Shown one piece after another: positions 1 to 7,252 of a stretch of 64,000 bases of DNA (position 1 is its first letter; each line of letters begins with the position of its first letter). The position numbers and the translations under genes are program-made. This stretch comes from DATNPX01 sp036702975. GTDB taxonomy: Bacteria; Cyanobacteriota; Vampirovibrionia; Obscuribacterales; Obscuribacteraceae. The notes under the pieces were generated by a model that saw nothing but the letters and a program-made list of their open reading frames with translations, had not been told where the DNA came from and did no database searches. Location of the stretch: contig DATNPX010000050.1 of NCBI GenBank assembly GCA_036702975.1, forward strand, positions 85,854-149,853. The letters run 5' to 3'.

Positions 1-45
1 GCCAAAGGCGACAAGATGAACACTGTCAGCGTTCAGGTTCCATAA
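1..45 (+). CDS. C-terminal end of a gene entering from the left
   Basis: An open frame enters at base 1 and stops with TAA at 43-45, giving a 14-residue tail that ends VSVQVP. It is on the same strand as the next gene and lies 71 bp before it. This is too short to identify. The only support is the open frame and the position, so it could be chance. Confidence 0.3.
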   Translation, partial: AKGDKMNTVSVQVP

Positions 46-116
46 ATGCAATTCATAAAAGAACGGTCGAACCAGTCGGCAATTTAAGCAGTCTCAAAGT
101 AAACAACGAGGTAAAA

Positions 117-1208
117 ATGCAAATCGTAGTAGTCGGCGGTGGCATGCAAGGCAGGGTGATTGCAAGAAACTTGATCGCACGCGAAGAGCGTCCTCAGGTA
201 GTAATGGTAGATGTTAAGGCGCAAGAAAAACTGGAAGGTGCGACACTCAAGCAAGCGAACGTACTCGACCCGGAGCAAGCATCTGAGATAGCAAAAGACG
301 CTGACACAGTGGTTCTCGCCGTACCAAGCACAATTGCACACACAGCACTGACAAATCTTATTCGAGCGAAGAAACCGATAGTTGATGTCAGTTTTACACC
401 AGATCCACCACTCGACCTTAGCCCTCTCGCAGAGGCAAACACGGTCTGCTGCGTGGTCGATTGTGGCGTAGCACCTGGTCTTAGCCACATGCTTGTTGGC
501 CAAGCCCACACAGAACTAGGCGGACTAGATTATGCACGAATCTTGGTTGGTGGAATACCTCAGACTCCGCCAGATGCATTCCGTCATGCAATCTACTTCA
601 ATCCCGATGATCTGCTTGCCGAATATGTTCGTCCCGCGCGTGCACGCAGATTTGGTTTAGATATAGCACCGGCACCAATGGAGACACCAACTGAAAAGCA
701 TATTGATAGCGAACTGGGAGAGCTTGAGGCATTCATTAGCGACGGACTACGTTCGTTGCTCGGCAGCTTGCCAGACGTTCGCGAGATGAGTGAATGGACT
801 TTACGTTGGCCCGGACACCTGACTGCAATGAAGCAGCTCTTCGACATGGGCTTGCTCAGCGATGACAATGCATCAAACGCAATTGCAAAGACACTTGTAG
901 CAAAATATCCAGCTGAAAAATTTCCAGATTTTCTACTAATGCAGGTAGAAGCGCGGTACAAGGGACAACAAAAAATCTGGCGCATGCTCGATAGAAGCAC
1001 AAACGGCGAATCAGCCATGAGCCGCACAACAGGTTATACCACCGCAGCAACAGCAATGGTACTAGCTCGCAAGCAGTTCACCACTCCCGGTGTCCATGCT
1101 CCGGAACGTCTTGGTAAAGAGAAGACACTGACTGGAATCATAGTGAACGATTTGCAGGCACGCGGAATCAAGATTGTGGAAATGTCCACCGTGGTGGCAT
1201 CGCATTAA
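117..1208 (+). CDS. Saccharopine dehydrogenase-like NAD(P)-dependent oxidoreductase
   Basis: 363-residue cytoplasmic protein. The N-terminus is a Rossmann nucleotide-binding fold: strand MQIVVV, then the glycine-rich turn GGGMQG at residues 7-12, then an acidic strand end VMVDV that would hold the ribose. The middle segment VVDCGVAPGLSHMLVGQA (about residue 113) is the typical turn into the catalytic domain of the saccharopine dehydrogenase/lysine dehydrogenase family, which oxidises amino-acid adducts or lysine-like substrates. Length is close to the single-enzyme members. The ATG follows a GAGG ribosome site in aacgaggtaaaa. Substrate cannot be told from sequence: lysine dehydrogenase, saccharopine reductase or carboxyspermidine dehydrogenase are all possible. 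It stands alone and converges on the next gene. Confidence 0.8.
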   Translation: MQIVVVGGGMQGRVIARNLIAREERPQVVMVDVKAQEKLEGATLKQANVLDPEQASEIAKDADTVVLAVPSTIAHTALTNLIRAKKPIVDVSFTPDPPLDLSPLAEANTVCCVVDCGVAPGLSHMLVGQAHTELGGLDYARILVGGIPQTPPDAFRHAIYFNPDDLLAEYVRPARARRFGLDIAPAPMETPTEKHIDSELGELEAFISDGLRSLLGSLPDVREMSEWTLRWPGHLTAMKQLFDMGLLSDDNASNAIAKTLVAKYPAEKFPDFLLMQVEARYKGQQKIWRMLDRSTNGESAMSRTTGYTTAATAMVLARKQFTTPGVHAPERLGKEKTLTGIIVNDLQARGIKIVEMSTVVASH

Positions 1209-1229
1209 TATCGCCGCATTAATATCGCC
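1202..1229 (+). repeat. 14-bp tandem duplication across a stop codon
   Basis: The unit GCATTAATATCGCC occurs twice head to tail (1202-1215 and 1216-1229). The first copy contains the TAA stop of the oxidoreductase gene, so the second copy is a duplicate of the gene's last codons placed just outside it. It looks like a slippage duplication. Confidence 0.85.
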
Positions 1230-1288
1230 GCTCCAGTTTCTGTTTCCTTCACTCCGCACAGATAATCTCTGTGCTAGCGCAGCACAGC

Positions 1289-2488
1289 TCAGGAAGTTTG
1301 AGCATTCGTGTCTTTGAGGTAGGGCAAGATCGTTGTGCGCTGAAACGGCTCCCGAAAACGCCACACGAACGCGTCTACAAAATAGTGTGCATTGACCAAG
1401 CCGAGCAAGAGTCCAACTATCGCATCTTTCATAAGAGTGCTGACGTCCGGAACTCGTGACCAGACGGACAAACCGATATTGACTACCACAAGACTAAAGC
1501 AGACTATAAAAAAGAGACCCACCGGAGAGGAGCCTGGCAAATTAGCTGATTGTGAATTTGCTTCCGCATCAGTCTTAACATCTACAGCAGCAAAAGCAGA
1601 GGTTTCCGACTCTGTGCGCGAGTATTTATTTCGCATGAGCTTCCAATTCAAACCGATGTATTGAAACCAATGCCACGTCAAAGGCGCAATGGCCGCCTCA
1701 CCAAAGTCTCTTCCTAGTGCTGCCATCGGCCACAATGCCAACACTGAGAGAGCCCAAAACGCAAGCGCTGGCAGATTCAAAGCTTTGCCATCAACCACTA
1801 GTTTGCGCAGCTTCATCAAATAGCCAATCACTAAGAAAAACGTATATACGGCCAGCACTGCAAGAAAACCATCAAACCAGATGTTGCTTTGGTTCATCAT
1901 TAATGCCCGACGGACGAACAGAAGAGCGAACAGAACCGCCGGCACTTGCAGAGTTAGAACTTCATGCTTGCGCTCGACGATCGCTTCGTTTCCCCGATGA
2001 TTGTGGTACAGCAGCAGAATGCCGACATTTTGCTGTACAAGGTGTTGCAGCGACCAAACGAACCAAATACCCAAAACAAGTGGCTTGAAGTAGACGTAAG
2101 AAACGACACTGGCTAGCACAATGAGCGGCGGACCGAAAAAATAGATCCAGCGTTGTTTTTGAGTGCTTCCGTAGTAAGCTCGATTCTTACTGTCAAAGTA
2201 CATGAACCATGTCGGTCCCTGATGGAACGGTCCTATGCCAAAAGCCGTCGGAATCAGGGCCGCGAGGATAATTGATTTTGCTGAAAGGGTTGACTGGGTA
2301 ATACCGTAAACAGCGAGCCCGATTAGAGCAGAGAGAAAGAAGAAAAACAGGTCGTGCTCTAACCCGAACATCCAGGGGAAACGAACGACGGCTGATTTCC
2401 TAGCAACAGAAACTGACAAAGCGTCCACCCGAGCAGCTGCACTACAATAGGATATACCCAGTCTAGCCAGTGGACTAAGCCAATTCAC
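1289..2488 (-). CDS. Polytopic membrane protein of unknown function
   Basis: 399 residues with about nine hydrophobic segments; not recognised with certainty. Conserved-looking histidine motifs sit at membrane borders: HQGPTWFMYFD (about residues 89-99), WSLQHLVQQN (about 145-154), YHNHRG (about 161-166) and a C-terminal HYFVDAFVW. Such H-rich membrane motifs are seen in metal-dependent membrane enzymes, but I do not assign a function. The long N-terminus before the first membrane segment (about 39 residues) has no obvious role, so the internal ATG at 2371 (MFGLEHDL) is an alternative start. The gene converges with the upstream oxidoreductase, 80 bp apart. Confidence 0.65.
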   Translation of the reverse strand: MNWLSPLARLGISYCSAAARVDALSVSVARKSAVVRFPWMFGLEHDLFFFFLSALIGLAVYGITQSTLSAKSIILAALIPTAFGIGPFHQGPTWFMYFDSKNRAYYGSTQKQRWIYFFGPPLIVLASVVSYVYFKPLVLGIWFVWSLQHLVQQNVGILLLYHNHRGNEAIVERKHEVLTLQVPAVLFALLFVRRALMMNQSNIWFDGFLAVLAVYTFFLVIGYLMKLRKLVVDGKALNLPALAFWALSVLALWPMAALGRDFGEAAIAPLTWHWFQYIGLNWKLMRNKYSRTESETSAFAAVDVKTDAEANSQSANLPGSSPVGLFFIVCFSLVVVNIGLSVWSRVPDVSTLMKDAIVGLLLGLVNAHYFVDAFVWRFREPFQRTTILPYLKDTNAQTS

Positions 2489-2621
2489 CCACGGCTACGC
2501 TTAATTATTTGCGGACCGACAGAACCACTCCGCAACGACGTGCGCCGAGTCCAATAGCCCCGAACGTGCGGTCCTCACTCTTGACAGATGAAGCTGGCCT
2601 AGTCCGCCAGAAGCGACTATT

Positions 2622-2651
2622 CCGACACTTTTTAAAGTCTATGCCTATAAT
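2622..2651 (+). promoter_or_regulatory. Sigma70-like promoter for the YfhO-like gene
   Basis: A perfect TATAAT at 2646-2651 is preceded at 18 bp by CCGACA (2622-2627, four of six matches to TTGACA). It would start transcription near 2658, about 58 nt before the GTG start at 2716. Pattern-based only. Confidence 0.45.
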
Positions 2652-2715
2652 GTAATGGTCTCGGTAACTCGAAACAAATGAAACAATTCAATTCAAGTCA
2701 TACCAACCAGAAAAC

Positions 2716-5502
2716 GTGTCGGTGATTGAATCAAATAGTGCCAGAGAACCGGAACCGAAGCGTCATTGGTATGCGTCTTCCGCCTGGAAGATGTTTTATC
2801 TCTTCTTGTTGGTGCTCGTCATTGTTGGTTTATCAACAACCGGAGCGCTCTTTACCGCGCTGCATGTTGGCAACTTCCGAAACAACTTGGAGATCGAAAT
2901 AAGCGGGCTTCAGCCTGAGGATCAAGACAAGTTACGCGTCTCATTTCTTCAGTTTCGAGACGCTAGAACCGGCCCCACCGATATGTTAGCAGTGCCGAGC
3001 ACGCAGAAGAAATTCTGCTGGCATGATTCGACTTTTTGGGTAAAAGAGATACACATCAATGCTACTGAGTCCGCCTTAAACAAAATCGCATCGGTAAAAA
3101 TCACCACCGGAGAGCACGAGCAGAGCTTCCCCGGGAACGAGGTTCGTCAATGGAAGAAGTTGACACCGATGCCATTTATCTTGCCCTCAGATCAAAGCCA
3201 CAGCAACGAAGAGATCATTTCTCTATGCGCTCCAATGCACGCCGAGAATGCGCTCAATTTGCTACCGCTCGACAAGTTACTTATAGTATGCATGGAACCA
3301 AGTCTAGTGTTTCTTATCACAGCAACAATTGTTTTGCTGTCAGCCAAGCAACTTCTGAAACACGAAACCTATGCCGCCGTCATAAGCAGGGCTCTTGGTC
3401 GCAGAGTTGGAAATGATGAGGTAATCAAAGAGCCGTTTGAGAATTCTCAGACGAAGACAAATCTGTTTAACCCCCCTACGGTCTTTCTGATCGGCATCAC
3501 GGCTCTCATCGCGGCATACTGCATAATACAGACGATTGAACCGAGGCCATTCACACAAGATGACAACTATGCACAGTTTTTGCCAGTTCTGTTGCGTTCA
3601 TTCGAAACGATTCAGCATGGGAAGTTTCCAACCTGGTCACCTTATCAATTTCTTGGCTCACCAACAACAACAATTGGCACTTATGCACTTACGTACCCGG
3701 CCACTTATATCGCATATTTCATAGCACATTCGGTCTGCCACGATGACTTCGTGACCATAGACGTTTATTCAATTCTGCATCTCTTAGTCGGATACGCTGC
3801 CGCCTTTTTGGCGCTGCGGCAGGCAAAATGTGAGCAGTGGATTTGCGCCACGGGAGCTTTGAGCTGGATTCTTTCAGGTTGGTTTTTCGTGGCTGGACGC
3901 TCACAAGCGACGTTCATGCCGATCGCTGTCATGCTGCCTCTCGCGATCCTCTCTGTCAATTGGTTGCGCACCAGACAAGTTGGTTGGCGCTGGGCGATAC
4001 TGACCGCATTTGCTCTGGGTCTAGGCTTTCACGGCGGACATGCCGAGCTCTGGCTCTACACAATCATGTTCTATACGTTTGCCGTAAGCATTTCTTGGCT
4101 TGCAACAGAACTCAACTGGCGAAAAGTCCTCTGGGCAGTTGTATCTTTAGGCATGACAGCTGCATTTGTTGCTCCTCTAGCAATATTGCAGTTCCTCGAA
4201 ACCGCCGATACTCAGAGAGAGACCGCCTTCGGGTGGCCCATAAACATTCCCGGTGCGCTTTTCCCTGGCATCACGCAGCGACCGCCTGAGATGGGCCTCG
4301 GTAGTTTTAATTTCGAACGATTTCCGGAAATGTTCTACAACGGCACACTCTTTACCGCGGTCGGTCTTGTTGCTCTAACGCTGTTTGTAGCAATCTTGCT
4401 CTTCCGCAGAGATTTGTTCTCTAAGGAAATGCTCTCAAGGAATGTTTGGCTAATCCTTGGCGGCTTCAGTTTTTTTGCTTCACTTGGAGGGCAAGGCGTT
4501 GTATACCTTATCCTCAGCTTTCTGCCGATATTCAACAAGTTTCGCTGGAGCATAAAATATACTCCTTTCTTCCAGTTGTTTTTTATCTTCGCAGGGGCAG
4601 CAATCATTGAGAGGCTGTTTCCGAATCACAAAAAGTTGAAACTGTGCACATTCATCGCCGTTACCGGGCTGTTGTTAATGCACATAAGTCTGTGCAACTG
4701 CACTTGGTATTCATACGGAGATAGAGACTACCCAGTGCTCGATGCGGCGCTAAGGGATACAGTTTTAAAAGAAGAACCACAGAGAATCTACTCTCCCGCG
4801 CCAGATCGGAATATTGTGCGCGGTTATGTCAATTCCATGGCGCTCAATTTTCCGACCGAATACAAAATTATTGGCTGTAGTGGCTATGACACTTTTATCT
4901 CCACAAAAGAGAAGGAGCTTTTTCTCTTAGATAAGCTCTACAGAAAAACACCGGATGCTCGGCGCGCACTGGGTATCGGTTGGGTTATATGGCCCAAGAT
5001 TTGCGATGAGTTGCAGATGGGGCCAAATCCAGCCCTAGCAGGGGCCGAAATGCCACGTCCAGCTAGACTAGCACTGGCAGACAAGATGCGCGGAACAAGG
5101 CCAGTCACTGCACGTTCGGAAAACGTCAAGGTCTACAAGCTAGAAGATCCTGATCCGATTGTCTTCGAAACTGGTACGAGAAAACGTCTGCCATATAGCC
5201 TAGATCAAAGCGGCATCACGGCGGATACGAGCAGTTTGACTGCAGCTACCAGCGTTACGTTCAATTTCATCGATTGGCCATGGATGCGCGCCAAAGCGGA
5301 CAACCGTGAAGTTCCTTGCAAGAATGATCAGTGGCAACGAATAGTCGTCGAATTGAATCAACCAGCTAGCACAGTTGTCGTTAGTTACTCACCACCGTGG
5401 GCTTTATCATCGACTGCGGGTTTCGTCATATTTCTAGTAAGCGTAGGTATTGGCCTTGTTGCCTCTCGCCAAAGTGAACGACGAACATCTGACCTGACGT
5501 AG
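2716..5502 (+). CDS. YfhO-like polytopic membrane glycosyltransferase
   Basis: 928-residue protein with many membrane segments in a GT-C-like layout: one N-terminal segment (about 25-50), a soluble extracytoplasmic domain, then a block of about twelve helices, then a C-terminal soluble domain and a last helix. The motif QDDNY at 281-285 and the following WSPYQFLGSPTTT are the kind of acidic first-loop signature found in YfhO/GT-C enzymes, which transfer sugars from a polyprenyl-phosphate carrier outside the membrane. The GTG start at 2716 has no strong ribosome site. It is clearly paralogous to the protein encoded at 7253-10018, sharing the QDDNY.QFLPV, PTTT.GTYALTY and NKFRWSIKY-type segments. 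It converges on a GT2 gene 35 bp away. Confidence 0.75.
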   Translation: MSVIESNSAREPEPKRHWYASSAWKMFYLFLLVLVIVGLSTTGALFTALHVGNFRNNLEIEISGLQPEDQDKLRVSFLQFRDARTGPTDMLAVPSTQKKFCWHDSTFWVKEIHINATESALNKIASVKITTGEHEQSFPGNEVRQWKKLTPMPFILPSDQSHSNEEIISLCAPMHAENALNLLPLDKLLIVCMEPSLVFLITATIVLLSAKQLLKHETYAAVISRALGRRVGNDEVIKEPFENSQTKTNLFNPPTVFLIGITALIAAYCIIQTIEPRPFTQDDNYAQFLPVLLRSFETIQHGKFPTWSPYQFLGSPTTTIGTYALTYPATYIAYFIAHSVCHDDFVTIDVYSILHLLVGYAAAFLALRQAKCEQWICATGALSWILSGWFFVAGRSQATFMPIAVMLPLAILSVNWLRTRQVGWRWAILTAFALGLGFHGGHAELWLYTIMFYTFAVSISWLATELNWRKVLWAVVSLGMTAAFVAPLAILQFLETADTQRETAFGWPINIPGALFPGITQRPPEMGLGSFNFERFPEMFYNGTLFTAVGLVALTLFVAILLFRRDLFSKEMLSRNVWLILGGFSFFASLGGQGVVYLILSFLPIFNKFRWSIKYTPFFQLFFIFAGAAIIERLFPNHKKLKLCTFIAVTGLLLMHISLCNCTWYSYGDRDYPVLDAALRDTVLKEEPQRIYSPAPDRNIVRGYVNSMALNFPTEYKIIGCSGYDTFISTKEKELFLLDKLYRKTPDARRALGIGWVIWPKICDELQMGPNPALAGAEMPRPARLALADKMRGTRPVTARSENVKVYKLEDPDPIVFETGTRKRLPYSLDQSGITADTSSLTAATSVTFNFIDWPWMRAKADNREVPCKNDQWQRIVVELNQPASTVVVSYSPPWALSSTAGFVIFLVSVGIGLVASRQSERRTSDLT

Positions 5503-5537
5503 GCGCAAGCTCGGTCATCAAGAAACAATCGGCAGGA

Positions 5538-6341
5538 TTATACTCTCTCGATTTTCGTGAGATTAGAACTGGCGGCCCGGTTTTGAATCACCTTCTGACC
5601 AAGCAGATATTGGCGTAGTCCCATGTAGGATACGAACAATAGTCTATGCCAGGCCGCTCGCATATTTTGAGCGCTGCTTCGGCCGGCGATGCGTGGTTGG
5701 TGCACTACTTCCACTTCCGCTAGCTCGATACCACACTCAGCTAACTTGGAAGTAATTTCAGCCGAGTAGTTTAATCCTCGAGCCTCAAGGTTGATTCGCC
5801 GCAACAGATCTCCATCAACAAGCTTCAAAGCGCAATTGAAATCGCGATACTGTGTGTTGTGAAAGAGATTGCATAGAGAGCCGCTCGCCCATGATCCGAA
5901 CCGAGCAAACTGGCTATCATGCTTTTTCACTCTCACTCCAATAACGCCTCTGTCGCCAGTTTTCTCCAGAGCTTCTACCAAGCGTGGTGTGGTATCAATA
6001 CCATATTGTCCGTCTGAGTCAGTGAGAAGCACCCATTGATAGCGAGTATTTTCGATTGCCGTTGTAAGAGCAGCAGCAGCCCCGACATTGATTTTGTGAT
6101 GAACAGGACGCACCTGTGGATACTTTTTGGCAAGTTCATCCAACAATTGACCAGTCTCATCTTTGCTTCCGTCGTTGCAGACTACAATTTCAAATTCCTG
6201 CAAGTGGTCATAAGCCAGGAAAAAATCAACCCAAGACTGGACAACTCGAGTGATACTCGCAGATTCGTTATATGCGGGAGCTGCCAATGAGATGGCCCGC
6301 ACCTTGCCGACATCCGTATTCACATTGTTCATGAGTGTCAT
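5538..6341 (-). CDS. GT2-family glycosyltransferase, dolichyl-phosphate-mannose-synthase-like
   Basis: 267-residue cytoplasmic GT-A enzyme. It shows the GT2 start PAYNES (22-27), the nucleotide-binding CNDGSKDET (55-63), NVGAAAAL and the metal-binding DSDGQY (108-113), and later a VEVVHQPRIAGRSSA segment like the acceptor loop of polyprenyl-phosphate glycosyltransferases. It probably makes a polyprenyl-phosphate sugar that a YfhO-like partner uses; that is inference from context. Its ATG overlaps the stop of the upstream epimerase gene by four bases (ATGA at 6341-6338), so the two are translationally coupled. It is the last gene of the YfhO-epimerase-GT2 operon. Confidence 0.85.
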   Translation of the reverse strand: MTLMNNVNTDVGKVRAISLAAPAYNESASITRVVQSWVDFFLAYDHLQEFEIVVCNDGSKDETGQLLDELAKKYPQVRPVHHKINVGAAAALTTAIENTRYQWVLLTDSDGQYGIDTTPRLVEALEKTGDRGVIGVRVKKHDSQFARFGSWASGSLCNLFHNTQYRDFNCALKLVDGDLLRRINLEARGLNYSAEITSKLAECGIELAEVEVVHQPRIAGRSSAQNMRAAWHRLLFVSYMGLRQYLLGQKVIQNRAASSNLTKIERV

Positions 6342-7246
6342 TTTGCTGCCGCTGTCGCTTCTTCTAAAAGTTCCTTGAGCCCGTCCTCAAAAGATACCTT
6401 AGGTTCCCAACCAAGCTCATTTCGAATACGACTGATATCCGCTAGTGTAACTTCGGCGTCACCGGCGCGCCTAGGCTCATAGATTTGCTGACTAGAGAGC
6501 CTATCGGCTAATTCCTTAACCGAAATCGCAACACCTGAACCGACGTTATAAGTTCGTCCATGAAACGCTGTTTCAAAAGCGAGTATATTCGCTCTTGCGA
6601 CATCTCTCACGTGCACAAAGTCTCGAGCTTGGGCACCGGAACCATGAATCGTTAGAGGCTTACCCTCTCGCAGTTGTCTGAAAAAGATAGACATTACAAG
6701 AGCATATTGCCCTTCGCCAGAAAGTCGTGGTCCGTACACATTGAAGTATCTAAGTACATTTGCAGGCACCGAATACAAACGATCAAAAAGCAGACAATAT
6801 TCCTCGCCTATGTACTTCGACAGTCCGTAAAAGTTTAAGTAGTCAGGGCGCATATCTTCAACGTGCGGCGGCGCCTGATTTCCGTAATATGTGGAAGAAC
6901 CGCTATAGACAACCTTTTGTACCTCAGCCTCACGCGCAGCATTGAGAATATTTTGCGTACCGACGATGTTGTTGGTTGTGCAGATATCCACATTGTCCAA
7001 GGAGGCAGCGGAACGGCTCATCGCAGCGAGATGAAAAACTCCGTTGCACCCCTTAACAGCTCGCCGGCAAACTTCAAAGTCGCGTATGTCACCTTCAATC
7101 AACTCAGCATTTCTGTCAACCCACTCTTTCTGTCCAAGTGTCAGGTTGTCTAATATCCGCACTTCATAGCCGTTCTGAAGCAAGGCTTCAACTAGATGGC
7201 TACCAATAAATCCCGCACCGCCAGTAACTAAAACGCGTGTACCCAT
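6338..7246 (-). CDS. NAD-dependent sugar epimerase/dehydratase (UDP-glucose 4-epimerase-like)
   Basis: 302-residue extended short-chain dehydrogenase. It has the NAD-binding GGAGFIG at 9-15, the catalytic serine region SGSSTYYG, the YGLSK motif (YxxxK catalytic pair, near residue 140), FNVYGPR and the later DFVHVRDVARANI typical of UDP-glucose 4-epimerases and relatives. It would supply a nucleotide sugar to the flanking transferases. The ATG follows GAGAGGAA, which lies in the tail of the upstream YfhO-like gene six bases away, and the stop overlaps the GT2 start, so all three form one operon. The exact sugar substrate cannot be told. Confidence 0.88.
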   Translation of the reverse strand: MGTRVLVTGGAGFIGSHLVEALLQNGYEVRILDNLTLGQKEWVDRNAELIEGDIRDFEVCRRAVKGCNGVFHLAAMSRSAASLDNVDICTTNNIVGTQNILNAAREAEVQKVVYSGSSTYYGNQAPPHVEDMRPDYLNFYGLSKYIGEEYCLLFDRLYSVPANVLRYFNVYGPRLSGEGQYALVMSIFFRQLREGKPLTIHGSGAQARDFVHVRDVARANILAFETAFHGRTYNVGSGVAISVKELADRLSSQQIYEPRRAGDAEVTLADISRIRNELGWEPKVSFEDGLKELLEEATAAAK

Positions 7247-7252
7247 TGAACT

